Below, piece after piece: positions 54,228 through 63,076 of a DNA stretch of 64,000 nucleotides. Both the position numbers and the translations under genes were made by a program. The notes beneath the pieces are model-generated. The model ran no database searches. It was given only the letters and a program-made list of their open reading frames with translations, and had not been told where the DNA came from. Numbering within the stretch: position 1 is the first letter of the stretch; each line of letters starts with the position of its first letter. The stretch comes from Macrococcoides goetzii (lineage in GTDB: Bacteria > Bacillota > Bacilli > Staphylococcales > Staphylococcaceae): positions 248,001 through 312,000 of the forward strand of contig NZ_MJBI02000003.1 in the NCBI RefSeq assembly GCF_002742385.2, given 5' to 3'.

Positions 54228-55580
54228 TTAGGCAAACTTGTTCTCTAAATAATGTTCAATTTGCTCCAATGTCTTACCATTAGTTTCATATAATAAAAAT
54301 TTCGTAAATAATAAACCGATAACACAACATCCTGTGAATAAGAAGAAAATATTACTTAATCCTATAGTCGATAATAATATTGGGAAGAATAAAGCAACAA
54401 CAATATTTCCCAACCAATTCACCATAGATGCTATACCGGTCGCTAAACCTCGGACACTTCCAGGGAATAATTCACCTACTACAATCCATGTAACTGCAGC
54501 CCATGAATAAGCATAGAATATAACATAAAGGCAAATAAGTATAAATACTAAAGTAATAGCCCAATTCTCACCTTTACTAGTATATGGATAAATTAAGCCG
54601 ACTAGCAATAAACAAGTTCCCATGCCTATTGATCCTGACATGAATAACGTTCTTCTTTTGAACTTATCTACAAATAATAAGGTAACTATAGTAGCTAGTA
54701 CAAATACTACTCCTACTCCAACAGTTGAGATAACTCCACTAATTGTTGACCCAAAAATATCACCAAGTATTTGAGATGAATAATAAAATATTGTATTTGC
54801 ACCTTGTATTTGTTGTAAGAATGTTACACATGATCCAACAAAAATTGAAAATAGAATTGGTTTCGTAAATTTAACTTTAGTATTATTCATTTTTCTTTCT
54901 TCATACATCTCTACAATTTCCTGATATTCATTTTGAGCTGCCTCTTCAGTTCTAACTCTTAATAAACTTTTTAAGGCGCCAGCTCTATCACCTATATTAA
55001 CTAGATATCTTGGAGACTCTGGTAATACAAAAGATCCAAAAAATAATACTAATGCGGGAACAATTGCTCCACCTAACATCCATCTCCAACCTTCATCTAT
55101 ATTAATGAATGCATAATTTACGCCATAAGAAATTAACATTCCGACCGTAATCATTAATTGATTTAAACCGGATATTTTCCCACGAACTTCTGGAGGCGAT
55201 ATTTCTCCCATATACATTGGTACCAAAGCCGAGGCTGCACCGACAGAAATACCTAGAATAAATCTGGCAATGATTAATAAATTCGTGTTAGTAGAAAACG
55301 CACATCCTAATGAACCTAAAGCAAATATTATGGCTGCAATCATAATCATTTTTCTTCGTCCAAGTTTATCTGCTAATGGTGCCATAGAGACAGCACCTAA
55401 CATTGCACCTAAGAACAATATCGATGTAATTGTACCTTCTAATAAAGGAGTAAGATGCCAAGTTTCCTTTATACTTGGTAATGCACCATTAATAATTCCA
55501 ATATCATATCCGAATAAAAATCCACCAAAAGCACCAAATGTATATATTAAACTTGTAGACGGCTTTTTAGAATTTGACAT
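54228..55580 (-). CDS. araE: Sugar porter, AraE/XylE-type MFS transporter
   Basis: 450 residues with the sugar-porter signatures GFLFGYDIGIINGAL, PLADKLGRRKMI (D-x-x-GRR), a PESPRYL motif (PESPRYLV near 200) and PGSVRGLATGIA near 370. Twelve helices. In the arabinose operon it is the likely arabinose:H+ symporter. Five bases after araA. The hydrophobic central loop YEERKMNNTKVKF is typical. Symbol from context. Confidence 0.87.
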   Translation of the reverse strand: MSNSKKPSTSLIYTFGAFGGFLFGYDIGIINGALPSIKETWHLTPLLEGTITSILFLGAMLGAVSMAPLADKLGRRKMIMIAAIIFALGSLGCAFSTNTNLLIIARFILGISVGAASALVPMYMGEISPPEVRGKISGLNQLMITVGMLISYGVNYAFINIDEGWRWMLGGAIVPALVLFFGSFVLPESPRYLVNIGDRAGALKSLLRVRTEEAAQNEYQEIVEMYEERKMNNTKVKFTKPILFSIFVGSCVTFLQQIQGANTIFYYSSQILGDIFGSTISGVISTVGVGVVFVLATIVTLLFVDKFKRRTLFMSGSIGMGTCLLLVGLIYPYTSKGENWAITLVFILICLYVIFYAYSWAAVTWIVVGELFPGSVRGLATGIASMVNWLGNIVVALFFPILLSTIGLSNIFFLFTGCCVIGLLFTKFLLYETNGKTLEQIEHYLENKFA

Positions 55581-55585
55581 AGTTA

Positions 55586-57004
55586 TTACTCTCCTATCAC
55601 AACAAAATCTAAATCAACAAGATTAGCAAAAGTAATCAATTGAGATTTAGTAACTTTTAATGATAGTACAGTATGATGTCCTCCACCGTTTTCAATCCAT
55701 TGTTTAACACCATTCTTAAAGTCAGGTTTAACTTTCCAGATTACTCTGGCTACTGGTAGTTTAGGAGCTTTTTCTGCAACTGATACAGCTTCGATATCAT
55801 TGATAATCAACTTGAAATCATCACCATCATCAATTAACGTAGCTACGATACCTTCTCCTGTTTTGCCATCGAATACCATTCTTGCAGGATCATCTTTCCC
55901 ACCAATTCCTAATGGCTGAACAACAATCTTAGGTTTTTCATTAGATAATGTCGGATCGACTTCTAACATATGTGAACCAAGAATTAACTCGTTCCCTTTA
56001 CTCATATTATAAGTATAGTCTTCCATAAAACCTGTAGCTTCATTTTTAGCTATTATTTTCATAAATCTATCTAAAGCTGCTGTTTTCCAATCTCCTTCAC
56101 CAGCAAATCCAAAACCTTTTTCATTTAAACGCTGTACAGCTAGTCCTGGTAATTGTTTCATACCATATAAGTCTTCAAAGTTTGATGTGAATGCAGAATA
56201 ACCACCTTGAATTAAGAATTTTTCAATAGCTACTTCATATTTTATTTGTTCTTTAACTGAAGCTATAAAATCATTTTCAGCAATATCTCTTAATTCGAAA
56301 TCATATTTTTCTCTATATTCTTCTAATAAATTATTAACTTCTTCTTCAGATACTTGTTCAACCAATGCAACTAAGTCGCCAATAGCGTAATAATCCACGG
56401 TCCAGCCAAACTTAATTTGTGCTTCAATCTTATCACCGTCAGTTACGGCAACATTTCTCATGTTATCTCCAAATCTTGCTACCTTGATATTAAAACTTTC
56501 ATTATATGCATAAGCTACATTCATCCATTCTTCTATATCTTTGATTACATGTTCATCTTTCCAGTAACCAACGATAACTTTGTTATTGATACCTAATCTT
56601 TTATTGATATATCCATACTCTCTATCTCCATGAGCAGATTGATGTAAATTCATATAATCCATATCAATTGTATCCCATGGGATATCTTCATTAAATTGTG
56701 TTACTAAGTGTAATAAAGGTTTTTGTAACAGTTTAGTACCTCTAATCCACATTTTTGCTGGTGAAAATGTATGCATCCATGTAATTACTCCTTGCACATC
56801 ATCTTGATAGTTGACTTCTTTCATAATTTTTGTGATTGTATCTGCAGTTACTGCTAATTCATCATAAAGTTCAACTTCAAATGACAATTCAGATTTATTT
56901 AGATGATTAACAATCTTTTGTGCATTTTCTTTAACTTGAGTCAGTGCTTCTTCTCCATAAAGATGTTGAGATCCCACAACAAACCAAAATTTTTGTTTAC
57001 TCAT
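55586..57004 (-). CDS. araA: L-arabinose isomerase
   Basis: 472 residues from ATG 57004, with AAGGAGAG before it; a longer frame lacks a site. The N-terminus FWFVVGSQHLYG is diagnostic, together with GVITWMHTFSPAKMWIRG and YGMKQLPGLAVQRLNEKGFGFAGEGDWKTAALDRFMK in parts. Metal ligands Glu/His lie in GEGDWK and HMLEVD regions. It converts L-arabinose to L-ribulose. Between araD and araE. Confidence 0.95.
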   Translation of the reverse strand: MSKQKFWFVVGSQHLYGEEALTQVKENAQKIVNHLNKSELSFEVELYDELAVTADTITKIMKEVNYQDDVQGVITWMHTFSPAKMWIRGTKLLQKPLLHLVTQFNEDIPWDTIDMDYMNLHQSAHGDREYGYINKRLGINNKVIVGYWKDEHVIKDIEEWMNVAYAYNESFNIKVARFGDNMRNVAVTDGDKIEAQIKFGWTVDYYAIGDLVALVEQVSEEEVNNLLEEYREKYDFELRDIAENDFIASVKEQIKYEVAIEKFLIQGGYSAFTSNFEDLYGMKQLPGLAVQRLNEKGFGFAGEGDWKTAALDRFMKIIAKNEATGFMEDYTYNMSKGNELILGSHMLEVDPTLSNEKPKIVVQPLGIGGKDDPARMVFDGKTGEGIVATLIDDGDDFKLIINDIEAVSVAEKAPKLPVARVIWKVKPDFKNGVKQWIENGGGHHTVLSLKVTKSQLITFANLVDLDFVVIGE

Positions 57005-57005
57005 A

Positions 57006-57713
57006 TTAAATCTCTCCTTTTTTATTTTGTCCATAATAAGCATTTTTACCATGTTTTCTTTGATAATGTTTCTCTGAAATATGCTCTGGTAATTTCTCAG
57101 GATTTGTTTTAATTATTTTTGTCAGAATATTCATCTTACATACTTCTTCTAAAATCAATGAATTAGTAACAGCTTCTTTTGCATCTTTCCCCCAAGTAAA
57201 AGGAGCGTGGCCATGTAATAAAATACCTGGCATACTCAAATAATCAATACTTTTACTCTTTATCGTTTCAACTATTACTTTTCCTGTATTTAATTCATAA
57301 TCATCTTCAACTTCTTCTGCTGTTAAGTATCTAGCACATGGAATAGAGCCATAAAATGAGTCAGCATGAGTAGTTCCATATACTTCTACATCATTACCAC
57401 TCTGTGCATAAGCAGTTGCCCAAGTCGAATGTGTATGACAAACTGCACCAACTTCCGTATTTCGATATAAATATGCATGCGTTTTCATATCTGATGATGG
57501 ATTTAAATTTCCTTCGACAATGTTACCTTCTAAATCACAAACAACTATATCTTCTTTCTTCAATTTTTCGTATGGAACACCACTTGGCTTGATTGCAAAT
57601 ACATTTAATGCACGATCCACTTGACTTACATTACCCCATGTTAACTTTACAAGATTATTAAGTGGTAAATCTAAGTTAGCATTAAGTACTTTTTCTTTTA
57701 ATAAATCATACAT
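57006..57713 (-). CDS. araD: L-ribulose-5-phosphate 4-epimerase
   Basis: 235 residues from ATG 57713 (an earlier GTG is possible). A class II aldolase/AraD fold with KLTWGNVSQVDRALNVFAIK, KPSGVPYEKLK, THSTWATAYAQSG (zinc histidines HTHS) and HGHAPFTWGKDA. It turns L-ribulose-5-P into D-xylulose-5-P for the pentose phosphate route. The gene overlaps the end of araB by eight bases and is one base from araA. Confidence 0.93.
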   Translation of the reverse strand: MYDLLKEKVLNANLDLPLNNLVKLTWGNVSQVDRALNVFAIKPSGVPYEKLKKEDIVVCDLEGNIVEGNLNPSSDMKTHAYLYRNTEVGAVCHTHSTWATAYAQSGNDVEVYGTTHADSFYGSIPCARYLTAEEVEDDYELNTGKVIVETIKSKSIDYLSMPGILLHGHAPFTWGKDAKEAVTNSLILEEVCKMNILTKIIKTNPEKLPEHISEKHYQRKHGKNAYYGQNKKGEI

Positions 57714-59304
57714 TCTTATCACCACTTTTCAATAAATTATCTGCTTCTCTTTCTACTGATAAATATTTTTTATAATCTTCTAAATAATTATTGAAATTAG
57801 CTTTCGCATCTGAATTCACATCTGATGAAACTATATCAACATCCGTAAAAACTTCTTCTTTTAGATATTCTTCAAGTGTAAAATTTTCTTCATGTATAAA
57901 TTTTGATAATACTGCGATTCCCCAGGCACCGCCTTCGTTAGAAGTTTTCATTGTACTAACGTTTGTATTTAAAACACCAGCTAAAATATCTTGTGCAACT
58001 TCACCAGAATTAAATATTCCTCCATGAGCAACGATATGTTTAATATTCTTTTTTTCTTCCTGTGTTAAAATATCCATACCGATTTTCAAAGTAGCAAATG
58101 AACTATAGATTAAACTCTTCATCAAATTAGCAATATTAAAATTTGCATTCGATTTTCTTAATAGCATTGGTGCTCCAATATCAATATTTGTAATATTTTC
58201 ACCTGAAATGTATCCGTAATTTATTAAATTCCCAGTATTTTCATCAGCGATTAAACTTTGATTAAATAATATGTTATAAAGCTCTTCTTTTGAGTATTTA
58301 TAATCAAATAAGTCTAAAAGTTCACCAAATAAATTTACCCATTCATTGATTTCACTTGTACAGTTATTCGTATGTACCATTGCAACCGGTTTTCCAGTTG
58401 GTGTTGTAACCATATCTATTTCTGGATGCAGATTTTTAAGTTGGTCTTCCAAAACAAGCATTGAAAATGCACTTGTTCCTGCTGATATATTACACGTTCC
58501 AATTTCAACTGAATTAGTTGCAACCATACCCGTTCCAGCATCACCTTCCGGTGCACAGAATGGTATACCAGCAATTAAATTTGAATCTGGATCTAATAAT
58601 TTTGCACCATCTGGAGTAAGCTTACCTGCAACCTCTCCCGCTAATTTTATTTTTGGTAGAAGTGAACTAATATCGATTTCAGAATTTTTAATTAATTCAT
58701 TATATTTTTTTACAAACTTTTCATTATAATCTTTTGATTTTTCGTTTATAGGAAACATTCCAGAAGCATCACCGATTCCTAAAACTTTTTCACCAGTTAA
58801 ATACCAATGAACATATCCGGATAAGGTAGTAATAAATTCAATATTTTTCACATGTTCTTCGTTATTTAATAATGCTTGGTGATAATGTGCAATACTCCAT
58901 CGTTCAGGAATATTAAATTCAAATAACTTAGTTAGTTCTTCAGCTGCTTGATTTGTTGTTGTATTTCTCCAAGTTCTAAAAGGTACTAATAAATCATCAT
59001 TCTTATCAAAAGCAAGATAACCATGCATCATTGCACTAATACCAATTGATTTAAATGTGGTAACTTTCTTCCCGAATATTTCTTCTAATTGTTCAACTAA
59101 GTGCTTGTAACTTTTTTGGATTCCAATCCATACATCATTAATACTGTATGTCCAGAAACCATTAATAAATTTGTTTTCCCACTCATAAACACCTACAGCA
59201 ATACTTTCAAAATCGTCATCAATAGCTACACATTTAATTCTAGTAGATCCGAATTCTATGCCTAATGACATATGGTTAAACAAATCATCATTATATTTTG
59301 ACAT
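57706..59304 (-). CDS. araB: L-ribulokinase
   Basis: A 532-residue FGGY kinase: GIEFGSTRIKCVAID at the start, MMHGYLAFDKND, PEGDAGTGMVATNSV and GTCNISAGTSAFSML, and HIVAHGGIFNSGEVAQDILA near 440 (phosphate-binding region). It phosphorylates L-ribulose. First gene of araBDA-araE-galM; two cre sites and two AraR-like palindromes lie in the leader. Confidence 0.93.
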   Translation of the reverse strand: MSKYNDDLFNHMSLGIEFGSTRIKCVAIDDDFESIAVGVYEWENKFINGFWTYSINDVWIGIQKSYKHLVEQLEEIFGKKVTTFKSIGISAMMHGYLAFDKNDDLLVPFRTWRNTTTNQAAEELTKLFEFNIPERWSIAHYHQALLNNEEHVKNIEFITTLSGYVHWYLTGEKVLGIGDASGMFPINEKSKDYNEKFVKKYNELIKNSEIDISSLLPKIKLAGEVAGKLTPDGAKLLDPDSNLIAGIPFCAPEGDAGTGMVATNSVEIGTCNISAGTSAFSMLVLEDQLKNLHPEIDMVTTPTGKPVAMVHTNNCTSEINEWVNLFGELLDLFDYKYSKEELYNILFNQSLIADENTGNLINYGYISGENITNIDIGAPMLLRKSNANFNIANLMKSLIYSSFATLKIGMDILTQEEKKNIKHIVAHGGIFNSGEVAQDILAGVLNTNVSTMKTSNEGGAWGIAVLSKFIHEENFTLEEYLKEEVFTDVDIVSSDVNSDAKANFNNYLEDYKKYLSVEREADNLLKSGDKNV

Positions 59305-59317
59305 TCTTACACCTCCA

Positions 59318-59344
59318 TGTAATCGTTTTCTGAAATCGTTTACA
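59318..59344. promoter_or_regulatory. Tandem cre sites upstream of araB
   Basis: TGAAATCGTTTACA at 59331-59344 fits every fixed base of the cre consensus; the adjacent TGTAATCGTTTTCT at 59318-59331 fits except for the last base. The two share one base, giving side-by-side CcpA sites 14-40 bases before the araB start. Confidence 0.8.
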
Positions 59345-59361
59345 ACATCATTTTATCCCTC

Positions 59362-59373
59362 GTATACGTATAT
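59362..59373. promoter_or_regulatory. AraR-like operator 1
   Basis: GTATACGTATAT, with the perfect core TATACGTATA, in the araB-araR intergenic region. Its centre is 32 bases from that of the second box. Confidence 0.6.
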
Positions 59374-59393
59374 GTCAATAATATTATTGTTAG

Positions 59394-59405
59394 ATATTCG
59401 TATAT
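59394..59405. promoter_or_regulatory. AraR-like operator 2
   Basis: ATATTCGTATAT, one change from the ATATACGTATAT form of box 1. The 32-base spacing is three helical turns, so two AraR dimers would bind on the same face. Confidence 0.6.
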
Positions 59406-59419
59406 GTTGTGAACAAAAA

Positions 59420-59450
59420 AAGACTTTGAATCGTTAAGATTCAAAGTCTT
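59420..59450 (-). terminator. Terminator of araR
   Basis: A 13-bp perfect stem AAGACTTTGAATC / GATTCAAAGTCTT with loop GTTAA and T7 on the minus strand, directly after araR. Confidence 0.9.
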
Positions 59451-59456
59451 AATAAG

Positions 59457-60539
59457 TTATATTGATTTTACTGTTGATCTTTTTATTAAATGAGTTTTCA
59501 AAATGGTTTCTTTCTCATTATCAGGCAATACATTATTTATTAGTCTTATCAAATTATGTGCTGCAATTTGTCCTAATTCTTCCTGCGGGTGATTAGTTGT
59601 TGTTAAAGAAACATTTTCCAATCGACTTAAGCTTGAATTATCTTCACCAACAATCGATATATCTTCAGGCACTTTAATATTATTTTTCTTTAACTCATTC
59701 ATAATAATATAAGCAATTTGATCATTATATGTAACAATTGAAGTACAACCGATTTCTTTGTTAATAATTTTACTTGTTAAATGCATAATTTTTTCATTTT
59801 GATTCTCTGTATTGTACAAAATTATATTTTCATCATTTATTATCATTTTATTCAGTTCTAATGCCTTAATATATCCTTTCATTCTGAACTTACCTTGGAT
59901 ATCATCTTCTTTTGTAATAATAACAATATTTTCATGTCCATTTTCTATTAAATGATTCGTAGCTAAAAAACCTGACTGAACGTCATCTACACATACTGAT
60001 GGTTCATCCATTTCTTGATATTTAGCATTGATAAATAAGAAAGGTATTTTTTTTTTCTTCAATAATGAGTAACACGAAAGATTAACATTAAACTGATTAC
60101 TTTTTGTTGGCTCAATTATAATGCCTGAAACATTTTGTTGAATCATTAATTCAAGCGTTTGTCTTTCTTCAACTGGATTATTATTCGTAGAACTTAAAAT
60201 TAAAGAATATCCTTTTTCTTTTAATACTTGCTCAATTCCTCTTATGATATTCGGAAAAATATAATCAGACATATATGTAACAATGACACCTATATTTTTA
60301 TTATCCATCGAGTTAGATTTAGTATATTCATCAATTACAAAAGTACCGACACCTTTTTTCTTTTGTACATAGCCTTCATTTACTAATACGTTGATTGCCT
60401 CTCGAACAGTATGTCTACTGACTTTAAAATTATCTTGAAGTTGGTTTTCAAATGGAAGCATATCACCGATTTTATATTCATTATTTAATATACTCTGTTT
60501 AATCAAATTAGCTATTTTTTGATATTTTGCTTCCTTCAT
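59457..60539 (-). CDS. araR: AraR: GntR HTH and LacI-type sensor
   Basis: 360 residues from ATG 60539 after AAAAGGTGAG; an ATG at 60608 has no site. N-terminal GntR winged helix (KYQKIANLIKQSILNNEYKI, VSRHTVREAINVLVNEGYVQ), then a LacI-type periplasmic-binding-like domain (about 75-350; IGVIVTYMSDYIFP, IPFLFINAKYQEM, VVDDVQSG-like VCVDDVQSGFLATN). This GntR/LacI hybrid is typical of AraR, which represses ara genes until arabinose binds. Faces the same way as the operon and lies upstream of it; terminator and operators lie between. Confidence 0.9.
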   Translation of the reverse strand: MKEAKYQKIANLIKQSILNNEYKIGDMLPFENQLQDNFKVSRHTVREAINVLVNEGYVQKKKGVGTFVIDEYTKSNSMDNKNIGVIVTYMSDYIFPNIIRGIEQVLKEKGYSLILSSTNNNPVEERQTLELMIQQNVSGIIIEPTKSNQFNVNLSCYSLLKKKKIPFLFINAKYQEMDEPSVCVDDVQSGFLATNHLIENGHENIVIITKEDDIQGKFRMKGYIKALELNKMIINDENIILYNTENQNEKIMHLTSKIINKEIGCTSIVTYNDQIAYIIMNELKKNNIKVPEDISIVGEDNSSLSRLENVSLTTTNHPQEELGQIAAHNLIRLINNVLPDNEKETILKTHLIKRSTVKSI

Positions 60540-60636
60540 ATAAATCTCACCTTTTTTCCATCTATTATTAATCATATTAATGATAATAAACTCTTGTATA
60601 TAAGACAAACAAATTTTTAATTAGTGAGTAAAATAA

Positions 60637-60671
60637 AAGATCTTAACTCAGATTTACTTAGCTAAGATCTT
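60637..60671 (-). terminator. Possible terminator of the mcrBC-ARH operon
   Basis: Stem AAGATCTTA / TAAGATCTT with a 17-base loop about 155 bases after the last gene of the operon, followed by TTTTATTTTAC on the minus strand. The 60672-60826 gap shows nothing else. Confidence 0.6.
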
Positions 60672-60826
60672 AATAAAATTATTTACAAATATTTATTTTT
60701 TTATTTTTTATATTATTACATATTTATTATAGATTAATCCCAAAATCTCTAAATGATTTAAGCCAATAAAAAATATCCAAATATCAATTACTACAGCCAG
60801 CAACAATTTAATTTCGATAATAGTAA

Positions 60827-61729
60827 CTATCGTTTGTCAGAATACCACTCTACAATACTTTCGATTTTTTCTAAGTTAGCCAAGCGTGATTTATATTTAT
60901 CTATCTCTGCAATATAACCAGATGTTACACCAAACAATGCACCAGTTAAAGCTCCAATCGTATCAGTATCTCCACCAAGATTGATTGCTGCAAAAACGCC
61001 TTCTTGATACGTTTCATGATTCAAGTAACAATAAAGGACCGCTTCTAAAGTATCTACAACATAACCTGTTGATCTTATTTCATCGATATGAAGAATCTTT
61101 AATCCATTAAATATTCTATAATAATCAGAATAATCCTTACCCAGCTCTTCTAATTGTATTTGAACATGATTTATTAAGTCTGATTTATAAATATTACTTA
61201 ACAATGCTTCTAGCACTAAAATATAAATCATACAGCCCATTATAGATCTTTCATGCCCATGTGTGAGTTTGCTATAATCCGATACCACTCTATATTTATC
61301 TTCAATTGGTAAATCTAAAGTCTTCTTAACAATTGGTGCAATTCGCATTAAAGAGCCATTCCCGTTATCATATTCACCCGATAAGCCACAGTCTGTAGCA
61401 CTACGCTTCAAATACTCAAAGTTTTGACAAGCCTCATGCGTTGTAATGCCAATATCAAATGTTTCTCCAAATGGCGTCATATAATTTCTATAATCAAAAT
61501 CTGCAAACTTTTGCATCAAGTCATCAAGTGTACTGTTTTCATTCATATGTTCAATCGTACATAACAATAAAGAAGAATCATCCGACCAAGTACCAGGTGG
61601 TAAATCGTATGTTCCATAACCAATCATATCATTGACTTCAAACGTACCCCGTGGCTTAAATTCTACTGGTACACCTAAAGCATCACCAACAATAAATCCG
61701 TAAATCATACCTTTTAACTGATTAATCAA
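60827..61729 (-). CDS. ADP-ribosylglycohydrolase (ARH/DraG type)
   Basis: 300 residues from TTG 61729, which has GGAG eight bases upstream; another TTG at 61744 lacks a site. The ARH fold is clear: MIYGFIVGDALGVPVEF, GTWSDDSS (metal-binding D50, D51) and NLGGDTDTIGALTGAL near 250 (DTDT metal ligands). These enzymes remove ADP-ribose from proteins, nucleic acid or free ADP-ribosyl derivatives. It follows mcrC with a 48-base gap in the same direction, so it is probably part of the same defence operon, although a housekeeping role is possible. Confidence 0.85.
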   Translation of the reverse strand: MINQLKGMIYGFIVGDALGVPVEFKPRGTFEVNDMIGYGTYDLPPGTWSDDSSLLLCTIEHMNENSTLDDLMQKFADFDYRNYMTPFGETFDIGITTHEACQNFEYLKRSATDCGLSGEYDNGNGSLMRIAPIVKKTLDLPIEDKYRVVSDYSKLTHGHERSIMGCMIYILVLEALLSNIYKSDLINHVQIQLEELGKDYSDYYRIFNGLKILHIDEIRSTGYVVDTLEAVLYCYLNHETYQEGVFAAINLGGDTDTIGALTGALFGVTSGYIAEIDKYKSRLANLEKIESIVEWYSDKR

Positions 61730-61777
61730 ACGGATCAGCTCCAATGAAATTCATATTAATTTTTCAAATAAACTGTA

Positions 61778-63076
61778 TTATTCATTTATTCTATTCTTTA
61801 TCTTTTCAATCCAACTTGTATTAAATAAGTTGATAAAAACAACCTCAATTTTTGAATTTAAATTTTCCATGTTATTTGGACCAATCTTTTTACTAATAAA
61901 TACTTTTTCATTGTATAAATTACTTTGCGGATAGAGTAATACCACTTTATTAACATCTTTACCATAATGTTTATACCTGGAATTGTATGCATACATTTGA
62001 TATAAATCACTTTGAGCTGGTCCATTTGCATTTAATATCTTCCACTTTGTATCTACTATTGTAACAAGTTTCGTTTCAGAGTTTTTAATTATCATATCCG
62101 GTTTCAATCTATAATGCTTATTTCCAGATCCGTCATCATCAAATAAATAATATCGACTATCTTGTAAATATACTTCATGATTTGAAAGGTGATTCTTAAT
62201 CATATGTGCAACATAAGATTCAAATACCTTTTCCATTGGAAACAGTAGCGCATAAGCCAAACTATTTCCAGTAAACGATGTAAAAGATTTTTTCTTCAGA
62301 AATATTTCTGCCCAAATGATAGATTGATCATAATATGCATACTCTCTATTTTTCTTTATCTTTTTGAAAGTATTATCTACATCACGTATTGAACTCACTG
62401 AATCAAAATAATGTAAGTACATATTTATCATTTTTTGATTATGACCATTTTTAGATTCTTTCTTCAAAAATAACAATGTGCTTTTTATGATTTGATTTTC
62501 CGGTATATTAATGTCAAATTCATCAAACTTACTATGGAATCTCGTTTTATTAAAACTATTCAATTGTATTTGCTTTTGTATGTTTAGCTTACCTTTTAAA
62601 TATGATTCATTTTGTTCTAATACAATATAATCAGACTTTAAACCACGTTTAATAATTACATTTACCTCTTGTAGAAACATAGCAATAAATATTTCTATTA
62701 AGCTATTGTCATTAATACTTAAATGCGTCATTTCAAACGCTTTACCGTTAATTTGTTTAAAGGTTGATAGCATCTTAATGAACAGTTTTTTCATATCATT
62801 TAAGTCATGTTGTCCATTTGCTATTTTAGGTAATATCTCAATTGTTAATCCTGATTTCGTCTTTAATACACCAACAAAATTATTCGCTTGGACACCGTTT
62901 CTAATGGGTTTCAAGTATTCTTCAATGCTACTTAGTGATTTATCTTTCTCATTATTCTCATCTATGAATAACTTTAATTCATTAATATCCTCTTTCGTAA
63001 TTTGAACATTATCAATAACATCACCTGCATAAATTCGACCATATTCGGTAATTGTAATATTTCTAATTTTATTCAT
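61778..63076 (-). CDS. mcrC: McrC-like subunit of a McrBC type IV restriction system
   Basis: A 432-residue McrC family protein. N-terminal: NITITEYGRIYAGDVIDNV and SIEEYLKPIRNGVQANNFVG. The C-terminal PD-(D/E)XK nuclease has KPDMIIKNS (Asp327) and VTIVDTKWKIL (Asp342, Lys344). McrC provides the DNA-cutting subunit and is driven by the McrB GTPase. It overlaps mcrB by eight bases (ATGAATAA), with no strong ribosome site of its own, so translation is coupled. Target is likely modified cytosine DNA, by family. Confidence 0.88.
   Translation of the reverse strand: MNKIRNITITEYGRIYAGDVIDNVQITKEDINELKLFIDENNEKDKSLSSIEEYLKPIRNGVQANNFVGVLKTKSGLTIEILPKIANGQHDLNDMKKLFIKMLSTFKQINGKAFEMTHLSINDNSLIEIFIAMFLQEVNVIIKRGLKSDYIVLEQNESYLKGKLNIQKQIQLNSFNKTRFHSKFDEFDINIPENQIIKSTLLFLKKESKNGHNQKMINMYLHYFDSVSSIRDVDNTFKKIKKNREYAYYDQSIIWAEIFLKKKSFTSFTGNSLAYALLFPMEKVFESYVAHMIKNHLSNHEVYLQDSRYYLFDDDGSGNKHYRLKPDMIIKNSETKLVTIVDTKWKILNANGPAQSDLYQMYAYNSRYKHYGKDVNKVVLLYPQSNLYNEKVFISKKIGPNNMENLNSKIEVVFINLFNTSWIEKIKNRINE

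Noticed and set aside
60672-60826. Gap between the araR promoter side and the ARH gene examined for an attachment site.
   Set aside because: No integrase, tRNA end or direct repeat is visible.
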